Part shown: piece by piece, positions 33,927 through 42,916 of the stretch
Layout: each line of letters starts with the position of its first letter
Position numbering within the stretch: the stretch's first letter is position 1
Source of the DNA: Maribacter cobaltidurans
GTDB taxonomy: Bacteria; Bacteroidota; Bacteroidia; Flavobacteriales; Flavobacteriaceae
DNA length: 64,000 bases
Assembly (NCBI RefSeq): GCF_002269385.1
Contig: NZ_CP022957.1
Location: forward strand, 1,731,001 to 1,795,000
Reading direction: 5' to 3'
Translations under genes and position numbers: made by a program
Notes under the pieces: model-generated
Told to the model about the DNA's origin: nothing
Databases searched by the model: none
The model's input: the letters and a program-made list of their open reading frames with translations, nothing else

Positions 33927-36812
33927 ATGAGACTTTTTTTCGTTATCACCTTATGTACCATAGGCCTAGGCATGGCACAGGTACAACCTACTACATCGAA
34001 GGAATTGACCCTTAATTTAACCACCAAGGCAGCCCTTAGGGAACAATCGCTTTTTAAGCATATTCCCCTAACGAACATCGGACCTACGGTCATGAGCGGT
34101 AGGGTGGCCGATTTAGAAGTCAATCCAGATGATCCCACCGAATTTTATGTAGGCTATGCCTCGGGTGGAGTTTGGCATACCAAGAACAATGGCACCACCT
34201 TCACCCCGATTATGGATAACGCGCCAAGCATTAATGTAGGGGATATTGGTATCCACTGGCCTTCCAGGACTATTTGGGTGGGTACTGGAGAGAACATTTC
34301 CTCCCGTTCATCCTATGCTGGTATTGGCATACTAAAAACGACCAACAATGGGAAAACATGGGAAAACATGGGTCTTGCCGACGCACATCATTTTGGTCGC
34401 ATTCTTGTACATCCCAACAATCCAAATGAAGTTGTGGTAGGGGTTACGGGCCATCTCTACTCCCCCAATGAAGAACGGGGCATGTATAAAACCACTGATG
34501 GCGGAAGAACGTGGGAAAAGACCCTTTACATCAACAATACCACGGGAATCATTGATGTAGCCCATGCGCCCAACAATTTCTCGATACAGTATGCGGCAGC
34601 GTGGGAAAAGGATAGAAAGGCATGGGATTTTACAGGTAGCGGAAACGCATCGGGCATCTATAAAAGTACGGACGGCGGTAGTTCATGGAAAAAAATTGCG
34701 GAGCCGGGAAGTGGGTTTCCAACAGGAGAAGGTGTTGGTAGAATAGGGTTTGCCGTATTCGATGAACAAACGGTATATGCCGTCCATGACAATCAGTTTA
34801 GACGCCCAAAAACCACAAAAGAAGAAGATAAACCCTCTGGCCTTACCAGAAATGACTTCATGGCTATGACCTTATCCGAGTTTCAGGAACTGAGAAATTC
34901 CGAATTGGATTCCTTTTTAAAAAAGAACCGCTTTCCCAAAAAATATACGGCAGAAACCATTAAGGAAATGGTCATAAAAAAAGAGATACAACCTTCCGAT
35001 GTGGCCCGATATCTTGGAGAAGGGGATTCAGATGAGCCGGAAACGCCAGTTATCGGGGCCGAGGTATATCGCAGCGATGACGGAGGTCAAACTTGGACAA
35101 AACAGAACGAAGATTACATTGATAATTTGTTTTATAGTTATGGTTATGTATTTGCCCAAGTGCGAGTGGACGCTAGCAATAAGGATAAAATCTATCTTCT
35201 AGGCGTTCCCATTATCAAATCCGATGATGCAGGGAAAACCTATACCTCTATCCAAAAGGAAAATGTACATGTGGACCATCATTCGCTTTGGGTGAACCCG
35301 AAGCGGCCCGGGCACCTCATCAACGGCAATGATGGCGGTTTAAATATTTCCTATGATGATGGGGCAAACTGGACAAAGCAAAATTCCGAATCCGTGGGAA
35401 CCTTTTTTGCGGTAAACATTGATCATCAAGAACCCTACAACGTATATGGAGGTCTTCAGGACAATGGCGTTTGGATGGGCCCAAACAATTCTGAGACCGA
35501 CTTTGAATGGCAACAAACCGGTCATAATCCCTGGAAGGGAATTGCCGGTGGGGACGGAATGCAGATACAAATAGACCGTAGAAACCCACAAATCGTGTAT
35601 ACGGGCTCACAATTTGGGTATTATTCCCGATTAGACCTTGGGAAAGACACACGTACCTTCATCAGGCCCGCCCACAGTTTGGGGGAATCGCCCTATAGGT
35701 TCAATTGGGAGTCCCCAATTCTACTATCAAGTCATAATCAGGACATCTTGTATTTTGGGACCAACAAATTTATGCGGTCCATGGACCAAGGCGATACTTG
35801 GGAACCCATCTCCCCCGACCTGACCTCTGGTGGAAAAAAGGGAAATGTACCTTATGGAACTATTACGACCATCTCAGAATCACCCTTTCAATTTGGGCTA
35901 CTTTATGCAGGTACGGATGATGGACATATACAAGTATCCAAAAATGGAGGTAGTACTTGGGAGGATATTGGACAGAACATCAACCTTAACTCGATTTCCG
36001 GTACGATCAGCACAAATATGGGGCACCCCCTTTGGGTGGCTCAAGTAGTGGCATCCCAGCATAAAAAGGAACGGGTATACGCCGCTCTCAGCGGTTACCG
36101 CTACGACGATTTTACCAGCTATATATTTAAGAGCGAAGATTATGGGAAGTCTTGGCAATCCATTACTGCCAACATACCCGACGCTCCGGTTAATGTAATT
36201 ATTGAGGATACCGCAAATGAAAATTTACTTTTTGTAGGTACGGATAATGGCTTGTATGCCTCGTTGAACCAAGGAAAGACTTGGGAAGCTTTTCAAAACG
36301 GCATGCCCAATGTAGCCGTACATGACCTTGTGATACAGCCCGAAGCACAGGAATTGGTTGTGGCAACGCATGGAAGGGGAATCTATAAAGCGGGTATCGC
36401 ACCATTGCAGTCCATGACCCCAGATATTCTGAATCAAAAAATACACGTATTTCCCCTTGAAAACATAGAATATTCAAACCGATGGGGCAATGCACGAAGC
36501 GAATGGCAAAAACCCAATACACCCGGACTTGATATTGTATTCTATGCTTCAACACCTGGTATGATTAAAGCCAAGGTACTTTCTGAAGATGGTATTGTTG
36601 TAAGCCAAACCGAAACAAATGCGGACAAAGGAATTAATATCCTCTCTTTTGATGTGGCCTTTTCCAAAGACGGAAAAAACAATTATTTACAAAAACATAA
36701 AACCAAGCTGGAAGAGGCTAAAGACGGTAAAACTTATTTGCCCAAAGGAACGTATGAGGTAGAAATTTCAGGGAATGGAAAAACAGAAAAAAGCACCTTT
36801 ATAATTGAATAA
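33927..36812 (+). CDS. Secreted sortilin/VPS10-like protein with BNR repeats, paralog 2
   Basis: A 961-residue exported beta-propeller protein, paralogous to the one at 26760. Signal peptide MRLFFVITLCTIGLGMAQ. Asp-box repeats include KTTNNGKTW, KTTDGGRTW, KSTDGGSSW, RSDDGGQTW, KSDDAGKTY, VSKNGGSTW and KSEDYGKSW. Both paralogs share SGRVADLEVNP- or NRTIAMAGVPG-like openings and WVGTGE before the first repeats. An Ig-like C-terminal segment (MIKAKVLSEDGIVVSQ to TYEVEISGNGKTEKSTF) ends the protein; no clear T9SS sorting tail is seen. Followed 18 bp later by DUF2721. Confidence 0.88.
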   Translation: MRLFFVITLCTIGLGMAQVQPTTSKELTLNLTTKAALREQSLFKHIPLTNIGPTVMSGRVADLEVNPDDPTEFYVGYASGGVWHTKNNGTTFTPIMDNAPSINVGDIGIHWPSRTIWVGTGENISSRSSYAGIGILKTTNNGKTWENMGLADAHHFGRILVHPNNPNEVVVGVTGHLYSPNEERGMYKTTDGGRTWEKTLYINNTTGIIDVAHAPNNFSIQYAAAWEKDRKAWDFTGSGNASGIYKSTDGGSSWKKIAEPGSGFPTGEGVGRIGFAVFDEQTVYAVHDNQFRRPKTTKEEDKPSGLTRNDFMAMTLSEFQELRNSELDSFLKKNRFPKKYTAETIKEMVIKKEIQPSDVARYLGEGDSDEPETPVIGAEVYRSDDGGQTWTKQNEDYIDNLFYSYGYVFAQVRVDASNKDKIYLLGVPIIKSDDAGKTYTSIQKENVHVDHHSLWVNPKRPGHLINGNDGGLNISYDDGANWTKQNSESVGTFFAVNIDHQEPYNVYGGLQDNGVWMGPNNSETDFEWQQTGHNPWKGIAGGDGMQIQIDRRNPQIVYTGSQFGYYSRLDLGKDTRTFIRPAHSLGESPYRFNWESPILLSSHNQDILYFGTNKFMRSMDQGDTWEPISPDLTSGGKKGNVPYGTITTISESPFQFGLLYAGTDDGHIQVSKNGGSTWEDIGQNINLNSISGTISTNMGHPLWVAQVVASQHKKERVYAALSGYRYDDFTSYIFKSEDYGKSWQSITANIPDAPVNVIIEDTANENLLFVGTDNGLYASLNQGKTWEAFQNGMPNVAVHDLVIQPEAQELVVATHGRGIYKAGIAPLQSMTPDILNQKIHVFPLENIEYSNRWGNARSEWQKPNTPGLDIVFYASTPGMIKAKVLSEDGIVVSQTETNADKGINILSFDVAFSKDGKNNYLQKHKTKLEEAKDGKTYLPKGTYEVEISGNGKTEKSTFIIE

Positions 36813-36830
36813 AAAAATAGTGCGTACAAA

Positions 36831-37220
36831 ATGGAACTAACCCTAGGAATTCCCGCATTGCTGTTTCCGGCCATTTCCCTGACGATGTTGGCCTACAACG
36901 CCAGATATCTGGCCATAGCCGCATTAATTAGGCAGCTTCATCAAAAATTTGAGGAAACAGGTTCAAAATCAGTAGGGTTACAAGTTCAAAAATTACGAAA
37001 ACGTTTGACGATCATAAAAAACATGCAGGCGACGGCAATTTTCAGCTTTTTGCTTGCCGTAATTACCATGTCCTTGATTTATGTCCAGTTATCGTTTTGG
37101 GCCAATCTTGTTTTTGGCGTTAGCTTGCTGGCCCTAATGATTTCGTTGATTCTGTCCTTTATCGAGGTTCAGCTTTCTACGAAAGCCTTGGAAATACAAC
37201 TTAAAAGTATGGAGAAATAA
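36831..37220 (+). CDS. DUF2721 family membrane protein
   Basis: A 129-residue protein with three hydrophobic helices: an N-terminal one (LGIPALLFPAISLTMLAYNAR, here in part), and two C-terminal ones (IFSFLLAVITMSLIYV and LVFGVSLLALMISLILSF). The central polar section and the family-typical RYLAIAALIRQLH identify DUF2721. No known function. It begins 18 bp after the sortilin-like gene and may be on the same transcript. Confidence 0.85.
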   Translation: MELTLGIPALLFPAISLTMLAYNARYLAIAALIRQLHQKFEETGSKSVGLQVQKLRKRLTIIKNMQATAIFSFLLAVITMSLIYVQLSFWANLVFGVSLLALMISLILSFIEVQLSTKALEIQLKSMEK

Positions 37221-37345
37221 ATCTTGGTTAAAAGCCTTTTCTTCATCAAATCCGCCGAAGTGTGTAAAATTCTTATCATATGTTGCTAAACCGTTAAAAG
37301 CCGAAATAAGCATTATATTTATGTTCCCTTTTGAAAAATAACCTT

Positions 37346-37789
37346 ATGAAGCGTGTAAAGGACATTCCCTTCTTTAAAAATATAGTGGAAGTCAGGGAAT
37401 TTGAGTTTGGCGTATTTTATTTTTTTGACGGATTGGTTATCTCCGAAATGAAGGAAGGCATCGTTTTTGACTGGAATATGGCTTCCAAAGCAATTAATGC
37501 CGCCAAGGAAATTTTTGGGGAAAATAAGCCTATCGCATACATTTCAAATCGGATAAATAGTTATACCGTGGTACCGACGGAATGGCTAAAGTTCTACAAA
37601 AACAGACATCAGTTAGCATACTACAGTGTAGTAGGTGCCACCCAAGGTAGCTTTGCCAGTATCGTTTTGGAACGAATGTTCTTTAAGGAGTCTCTAAGAC
37701 AATTTACTGATCTTGAAGCGGCAATCACTTGGTCCATGGAAAAAATTAACAATCAGGGAAAAGAAAAGTTTTCCAATCATGTTAAATGA
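37346..37789 (+). CDS. STAS/SpoIIAA-like hypothetical protein
   Basis: A 147-residue soluble protein with alternating strands and helices (FEFGVFYFFDGLVISEM, ENKPIAYISNRINSYTVVP, HQLAYYSVVGATQGSFAS), reminiscent of SpoIIAA/STAS-fold proteins. I do not recognise a catalytic motif. The ATG at 37346 is used; a TTG at 37331 is the only other in-frame start. Function is unknown. It lies between DUF2721 and the succinate dehydrogenase operon and is probably transcribed alone. Confidence 0.68.
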   Translation: MKRVKDIPFFKNIVEVREFEFGVFYFFDGLVISEMKEGIVFDWNMASKAINAAKEIFGENKPIAYISNRINSYTVVPTEWLKFYKNRHQLAYYSVVGATQGSFASIVLERMFFKESLRQFTDLEAAITWSMEKINNQGKEKFSNHVK

Positions 37790-38059
37790 TTAAAAATAAT
37801 TATATCCATTGTGCCAAAAGTCCATTTCTTTTCCTGAGTTTTTTTAATTGAGACCTTTTACACAATTCCTAGAGTATTTCGTAATATATCTCATTTTAAC
37901 CCATCAGGAAAAGGATAATTACAAGGAATCTTGATTAGATACGGACATATTATGTTTAAGAAAAATGCGTATAATGATAGTTTTTTAAGATTGATCTTAA
38001 ACAGATAAATAGGCCTTCTTAAAATGGGTCTAAATAAGCACACTTAGGTTCTTGAAAAC

Positions 38060-38090
38060 TTGTTAATAACTCCCTTGTGCTGTAAATTTG
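38060..38090 (+). promoter_or_regulatory. Promoter of the succinate dehydrogenase operon
   Basis: -33 TTG (38060-38062), 20-nt spacer and -7 TAAATTTG (38083-38090), 19 nt before the sdhC ATG. The 320-bp gap 37790-38109 holds no gene that I can support; it is AT-rich and otherwise featureless. Confidence 0.62.
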
Positions 38091-38109
38091 TAAATAAAAT
38101 AATCAACTA

Positions 38110-38778
38110 ATGAGCGGATTTTTTAAATCTTCGATTGGCAGAAAGTATGCAATGGCACTTTCGGCCTTTTTTTTAATGATTTTCCTACTTCAACACTTTG
38201 CCATTAACATTCTATCGGTCTTTAGTCCAGAAGCCTTTAACGAGGCCTCTCATTTTATGGGGACTTTCTGGGCAGTACAATATATTTTACAGCCTATTCT
38301 GATCTTTGGTGTTGTTTATCACTTTGTAATGGGTTTCATCTTAGAGGCCAAAAATAGAAGTGCGAGGGTAAAATCATATGCAAGAAACAATGGTGGTGCC
38401 AACTCCTCTTGGATGAGTAGGAATATGATTTACAGTGGTCTGGCCATTTTGGCTTTTTTGATTTTACATTTTATCGATTTCTGGATTCCAGAAATCAACA
38501 CGAAATATATTCAGGGTGACATGTCAGGTTTATTGCCTGACGGAGATTATCGCTATTATGAGGAGTTAACACATAAATTTGTTAGCCCACTACGTGTCGG
38601 CGCCTATGTTATTGCATTTGTGTTTCTGTCCCTACACTTAATGCATGGTTTCAGTTCTGCATTTCAGTCGGTAGGTGCAAGTTCTATGAGAAAGGAAAAG
38701 CTACAAACTTTTGGTAAGGCATATGCAATCCTCTTGCCTTTAGGATTTATAATTATTGCTCTTTATCATCATTTTTAA
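38110..38778 (+). CDS. sdhC: Succinate dehydrogenase cytochrome b subunit
   Basis: A 222-residue membrane anchor of the type with five helices and two haems, as in Bacillus and Wolinella enzymes. Helices include KYAMALSAFFLMIFLLQHF, FWAVQYILQPILIFGVVYHF, NMIYSGLAILAFLILHFIDF, VGAYVIAFVFLSLHLMHGF and AYAILLPLGFIIIALYHH. Candidate haem ligands are the His residues in QHFAI, VYHFV, LHFID and LHLMHGF. It passes electrons from succinate to menaquinone. First gene of sdhCAB, 22 bp before sdhA. Confidence 0.95.
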   Translation: MSGFFKSSIGRKYAMALSAFFLMIFLLQHFAINILSVFSPEAFNEASHFMGTFWAVQYILQPILIFGVVYHFVMGFILEAKNRSARVKSYARNNGGANSSWMSRNMIYSGLAILAFLILHFIDFWIPEINTKYIQGDMSGLLPDGDYRYYEELTHKFVSPLRVGAYVIAFVFLSLHLMHGFSSAFQSVGASSMRKEKLQTFGKAYAILLPLGFIIIALYHHF

Positions 38779-38800
38779 TCATTAATAATACCAAATACTT

Positions 38801-40816
38801 ATGTCTGTATTAGACTCAAAAGTACCTAAGGGTCCATTGAAAACGAAGTGGACCGATTATAAGGACCATATCAATTTAGTTAACCCGGCCAACAAACGTA
38901 ATATAGATGTTATTGTTGTAGGCACGGGACTTGCCGGTGGTTCCGCAGCTGCTACCTTAGCAGAATTGGGATATAATGTAAAGACGTTTTGTTATCAAGA
39001 CTCACCTCGAAGGGCGCATTCCATTGCAGCACAGGGTGGTATCAATGCGGCCAAGAATTACCAAGGTGATGGTGATTCTGTTTACAGGTTGTTCTACGAT
39101 ACTATCAAAGGGGGTGATTACCGCTCTAGGGAGGCCAATGTATATCGTTTGGCAGAAGTGTCTGCCAATATCATTGACCAATGTGTGGCACAAGGTGTTC
39201 CTTTTGCCCGTGATTATGGTGGTCTTTTGGACAACCGTTCCTTTGGTGGGGTTTTGGTTTCCAGGACCTTTTATGCAAAGGGGCAAACCGGGCAACAGCT
39301 TTTGCTTGGGGCTTATTCAGCAATGAATAGACAGATTGCAAGAGGTAAGATTACACCATTTAACCGACATGAAATGTTGGATGTGGTTAAGGTTGATGGA
39401 AAGGCACGAGGTATTATTGCAAGGGATTTGGTCACGGGAAAACTAGAAAGACATTCGGCACATGCAGTCGTAATTGCTTCTGGTGGATATGGAAATGTTT
39501 ATTTCCTTTCCACTAATGCTATGGGGTCCAATGCCACCGCGGCATGGAAAATTCATAAAAAGGGGGCCTTCTTTGCCAATCCATGTTATACTCAAATTCA
39601 CCCCACTTGTATTCCACGTTCCGGGGATTATCAATCCAAATTGACATTGATGTCAGAGTCGCTAAGAAACGACGGTAGAATATGGGTGCCCAAAAATATT
39701 GAAGATGTAAAGGCCATTCGTGAAGGACGTAAAAAACCAACGGATCTTAGCGAAGACGAAAGGGATTACTATCTAGAAAGACGCTATCCGGCCTTTGGTA
39801 ACCTAGTGCCCAGGGACGTAGCTTCCAGGGCCGCCAAGGAAAGATGTGATGCCGGATATGGTGTAAATGCTACCGGTGAGGCCGTATATCTTGATTTTGC
39901 TTCGGCCATTTCCCGTTACGGTAAGGAGCAGGCTAAAATACATGGTATCAGCAATCCTAGCGATGCAAAAATTTATGAACTTGGAAAGGGAATTGTAGAG
40001 GCCAAGTATGGTAACCTATTCCAAATGTACGAGAAAATCGTTGACGAGAACCCTTATGAAACCCCTATGATGATTTATCCAGCGGTACACTATACTATGG
40101 GCGGCATTTGGGTAGATTATAATCTGATGACGACCATTCCCGGATGTTATGCGATTGGAGAGGCCAATTTCTCGGACCATGGAGCTAACCGATTGGGGGC
40201 TTCTGCTCTGATGCAAGGTTTGGCCGATGGATATTTTGTGCTACCCTATACCATAGGGGATTATCTATCCCATGAAATTAGAACGGGAAAAATACCTACC
40301 GATACACCCGAGTTTGAAGAAGCGGAAAAATCCGTCAAGGACCGTATTGATTTCTTCATCAATAATAAGGGAACCCATTCCGTTGACTACTATCACAAAA
40401 AACTTGGGAATATCATGTGGAACAAGTGTGGTATGTCCAGAAATGCAGAAGGCCTAAAAGAAGCTGCAGAAGAAATCAAGGCGCTACGTGAGGATTTTTA
40501 TAAGAATGTAAGCGTTCCCGGATCTGCTGATGAATTAAACAGTGAGTTGGAAAAAGCTGGACGTGTGGCCGACTTCTTAGAATTGGGAGAATTGTTCGCA
40601 AAAGATGCCTTAGTACGTGAAGAATCCTGTGGTGGTCACTTTAGGGAAGAATCCGTTGAAGAGGACGGGGAACAAAAAGGCGAAGCAAAAAGAAATGACG
40701 CAGAATACGCATTTGTTTCCGCTTGGGAATACAAAGGTGAGCCTTCGGAAGCGATTTTGCACAAAGAGCAGCTAGAGTTCAAGGAAATAGAATTAAAACA
40801 AAGAAGTTACAAGTAG
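38801..40816 (+). CDS. sdhA: Succinate dehydrogenase flavoprotein subunit
   Basis: A 671-residue catalytic subunit of complex II. FAD-binding motif [12 protein letters not shown] (39-50) and the covalent-FAD segment [14 protein letters not shown] with His73. Active-site text includes [39 protein letters not shown] and [35 protein letters not shown] (quoted in pieces). It oxidises succinate to fumarate in the TCA cycle and respiratory chain. The DHGANRLG motif and the length match the Bacteroidota/B. subtilis-type enzyme (sdhE/sdhCAB arrangement). It is followed 68 bp later by sdhB. Confidence 0.97.
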   Translation: MSVLDSKVPKGPLKTKWTDYKDHINLVNPANKRNIDVIVVGTGLAGGSAAATLAELGYNVKTFCYQDSPRRAHSIAAQGGINAAKNYQGDGDSVYRLFYDTIKGGDYRSREANVYRLAEVSANIIDQCVAQGVPFARDYGGLLDNRSFGGVLVSRTFYAKGQTGQQLLLGAYSAMNRQIARGKITPFNRHEMLDVVKVDGKARGIIARDLVTGKLERHSAHAVVIASGGYGNVYFLSTNAMGSNATAAWKIHKKGAFFANPCYTQIHPTCIPRSGDYQSKLTLMSESLRNDGRIWVPKNIEDVKAIREGRKKPTDLSEDERDYYLERRYPAFGNLVPRDVASRAAKERCDAGYGVNATGEAVYLDFASAISRYGKEQAKIHGISNPSDAKIYELGKGIVEAKYGNLFQMYEKIVDENPYETPMMIYPAVHYTMGGIWVDYNLMTTIPGCYAIGEANFSDHGANRLGASALMQGLADGYFVLPYTIGDYLSHEIRTGKIPTDTPEFEEAEKSVKDRIDFFINNKGTHSVDYYHKKLGNIMWNKCGMSRNAEGLKEAAEEIKALREDFYKNVSVPGSADELNSELEKAGRVADFLELGELFAKDALVREESCGGHFREESVEEDGEQKGEAKRNDAEYAFVSAWEYKGEPSEAILHKEQLEFKEIELKQRSYK

Positions 40817-40884
40817 TTGATGGTTGCTAGTTGTTGGTGTATTTGAGCCAGCAACGAACAACGAACAACCAAAACGAAATTATT

Positions 40885-41631
40885 ATGAATCTAACATTAA
40901 AAATTTGGAGACAAAAAGGACCAAAGGATAAAGGTTCTATGGTCGATTATAAAGTTTCCGATATATCCGAACACATGTCCTTCCTAGAAATGATGGATGT
41001 CCTTAACGAACAGTTGATCAACGAGGGAAAAGAGCCTGTAGCCTTTGATCATGACTGCCGTGAGGGTATATGCGGTTCCTGTTCCATGTTCATCAATGGC
41101 GAGGCCCATGGCCCCGATAGAGGTGTTACTACCTGCCAATTGCACATGCGCATGTTCAAGGATGGTGATGTCATAACCATTGAACCCTTTAGGGCAAAGG
41201 CATTTCCCGTAATCAAGGATTTGGTTGTGGACCGTAGTTCTTTTGACCGTATACAGCATGCCGGAGGTTATATTTCGGTAAACACATCCGGTAATACCCA
41301 GGATGCCAATGCTATTCCTATTTCAAAACATGCTGCCGATGAGGCCATGGACGCGGCTACCTGTATTGGTTGTGGTGCTTGTGTTGCAAGTTGTAAAAAT
41401 GCATCAGCTATGTTGTTCGTAGGTGCCAAAGTCTCACAATATGCATTATTGCCCCAAGGGCGTATTGAAGCTGTTGATAGGGTTAAAAATATGGTGGCCC
41501 AAATGGATTTGGAAGGATTTGGTAACTGTACCAATACAGGTGCATGCGAGGTAGAATGCCCTAAAGGAATTTCCTTGGAGAATATTGCACGTATGAACAG
41601 AGAATACCTTTTTGCGAATATCAAGGACTAA
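40885..41631 (+). CDS. sdhB: Succinate dehydrogenase iron-sulfur subunit
   Basis: A 248-residue protein with three Fe-S clusters. The [2Fe-2S] ligands are Cys58, Cys63, Cys66 and Cys84 (CREGICGSC and TTCQLH); the [4Fe-4S] motif [11 protein letters not shown] is at residues 160-170; the third site [14 protein letters not shown] has Cys215, Cys221 and Cys225. It relays electrons from SdhA to SdhC. The ATG at 40885 is preferred: the in-frame TTG at 40831 lies in a spacer of GTTG/AACAAC-like repeats and adds 18 non-conserved residues. A terminator follows, before vsr. Confidence 0.97.
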   Translation: MNLTLKIWRQKGPKDKGSMVDYKVSDISEHMSFLEMMDVLNEQLINEGKEPVAFDHDCREGICGSCSMFINGEAHGPDRGVTTCQLHMRMFKDGDVITIEPFRAKAFPVIKDLVVDRSSFDRIQHAGGYISVNTSGNTQDANAIPISKHAADEAMDAATCIGCGACVASCKNASAMLFVGAKVSQYALLPQGRIEAVDRVKNMVAQMDLEGFGNCTNTGACEVECPKGISLENIARMNREYLFANIKD

Positions 41632-41654
41632 TTATAAAGTCATAAAATATGTTT

Positions 41655-41686
41655 AAATCCCATTTCGAATGAAATGGGATTTTTTA
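41655..41686 (+). terminator. Intrinsic terminator of sdhCAB
   Basis: AAATCCCATTT-CGAATG-AAATGGGATTT forms an 11-bp perfect stem (41655-41665 with 41672-41682) followed by a T-run. The vsr-like gene starts only 11 bp later and needs its own promoter or read-through. Confidence 0.88.
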
Positions 41687-41696
41687 TTTTTAAGGG

Positions 41697-42176
41697 ATGT
41701 CCAAAAAATATTCCGAAGAACGTATTAAGGTCCCAAGATTTAATGAGGAGTCTGGTTTTTATACCACGCCTCAACGATCGAAGATCATGAGCAAAATACG
41801 TGGCAAAAACACCAAGCCAGAAATGGCGTTCAGAAGAGCTTTATATGCTGCCGGATACAGGTATCGGGTAGATTATAAAAAATTGATAGGAAAGCCAGAT
41901 ATCGCCTTGAACAAATACAAAACGGTCATCTTTATCGATGGGGAATATTGGCATGGTTACAATTGGGAAGACAGAAAGCCAAAAATCCAGACCAACCGTG
42001 AATTTTGGATTGCAAAAATTGAACGTAACATGCAGCGCGACGAAGAAGTGAACGAAGCATTGGAGCAATTAGGTTATACCATCTTCAGGTTCTGGGAAAG
42101 TGAAGTAAAAAAAGAACTGGAAAAATGTCTGCAATTGGTTCTTAACCATTTGAACAAGGTCGATGACCGAAATTAA
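41697..42176 (+). CDS. Very-short-patch-repair (Vsr)-like endonuclease, without the usual zinc cysteines
   Basis: A 159-residue relative of Vsr, which nicks DNA at T:G mismatches made by deamination of 5-methylcytosine. The fold motifs are present: TTPQRSKIMSKIRGKNTKPE with Glu42, GKPDIAL with Asp68, FIDGEYWHG with Asp81 and His86, NREFWIAKIERNMQRD, and RFWESE. The structural zinc cysteines of characterised Vsr are absent: the WHGC Cys is Tyr88 and the WECE Cys is Ser135. No cytosine methyltransferase gene is visible anywhere in the window. It follows the sdhB terminator on the same strand. Confidence 0.85.
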   Translation: MSKKYSEERIKVPRFNEESGFYTTPQRSKIMSKIRGKNTKPEMAFRRALYAAGYRYRVDYKKLIGKPDIALNKYKTVIFIDGEYWHGYNWEDRKPKIQTNREFWIAKIERNMQRDEEVNEALEQLGYTIFRFWESEVKKELEKCLQLVLNHLNKVDDRN

Positions 42177-42302
42177 AATAAGTTCCGTTAAGACAAGCTT
42201 AACCTTTGAACCCCCCTATTTAATAAGGCATTAACGGATATTTAGCCTTTATTTCCTTATATTAAGTAGTGAAATAAAGTTTAACCTAAAAATTAAAATA
42301 TA

Positions 42303-42848
42303 ATGAAGAGGATTGCAATTTTAGCAACAAATGGATTTGAAGAAAGTGAATTAAAATCTCCAAAAGAAGCTATGGAGAAAGAAGGTTTTAAAGTAGATAT
42401 CGTAAGTCCTGAAAATGGAGAAATCAAAGGTTGGGCAAATGGTAACTGGTCTAACAGTTACAAAGTTGATAGAAACCTGAATGACGTAAAGGCAGACGAA
42501 TATAATGCCTTGATGCTGCCAGGCGGCGTAATAAACCCTGATACTTTGAGGAGAAACGAAGATGCCTTGATATTTGTTAGGGATTTCTTTAAAATGAAAA
42601 GGCCTGTAGCGGCCATTTGCCACGCCCCTCAGTTACTTATTAGTGCTGACGTGGTAAAAGGTAGAACCTTGACCTCCTTCCACTCAATTAAGGACGATTT
42701 AATCAACGCAGGAGCAAAATGGGTGGATAAAGAAGTTGTTGTGGATGATGGTTTTGTAACCAGTAGAAATCCTAATGACTTACCAGCCTTTAACTCCAAG
42801 TTAATCGAGGAAATTAAGGAAGGGAAACATAAAGAGCAACATGCTTAA
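42303..42848 (+). CDS. DJ-1/PfpI family protein
   Basis: A 181-residue class I glutamine-amidotransferase-like protein. The nucleophile elbow AAICHAPQLL has Cys106 and His107, and the DJ-1-type Glu is in NGFEESEL near residue 14. Family members are called proteases (PfpI), chaperones or deglycases; the role here is unknown, though stress protection is usual. The segment IKGWANGNWSNSYKVDR (42-58) is typical of the YraA/PfpI branch. A strong terminator follows 22 bp later. Confidence 0.9.
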   Translation: MKRIAILATNGFEESELKSPKEAMEKEGFKVDIVSPENGEIKGWANGNWSNSYKVDRNLNDVKADEYNALMLPGGVINPDTLRRNEDALIFVRDFFKMKRPVAAICHAPQLLISADVVKGRTLTSFHSIKDDLINAGAKWVDKEVVVDDGFVTSRNPNDLPAFNSKLIEEIKEGKHKEQHA

Positions 42849-42870
42849 TTTTTAGTTTAGTTGTTTATTA

Positions 42871-42898
42871 AAGCTTGGGTTAGTACCCGGGCTTTTTT
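42871..42898 (+). terminator. Intrinsic terminator of the DJ-1/PfpI gene
   Basis: AAGCTTGGGT (42871-42880) pairs with ACCCGGGCTT (42885-42894) with two T-G pairs, loop TAGT, then a T-run. Confidence 0.82.
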
Positions 42899-42916
42899 AT
42901 TTCTATTTTTATAAAG

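Noticed and set aside
40831..40884. Upstream TTG start for SdhB
   Set aside because: It lies in a spacer of short repeated words (GTTG, AACAAC) and adds residues foreign to SdhB.
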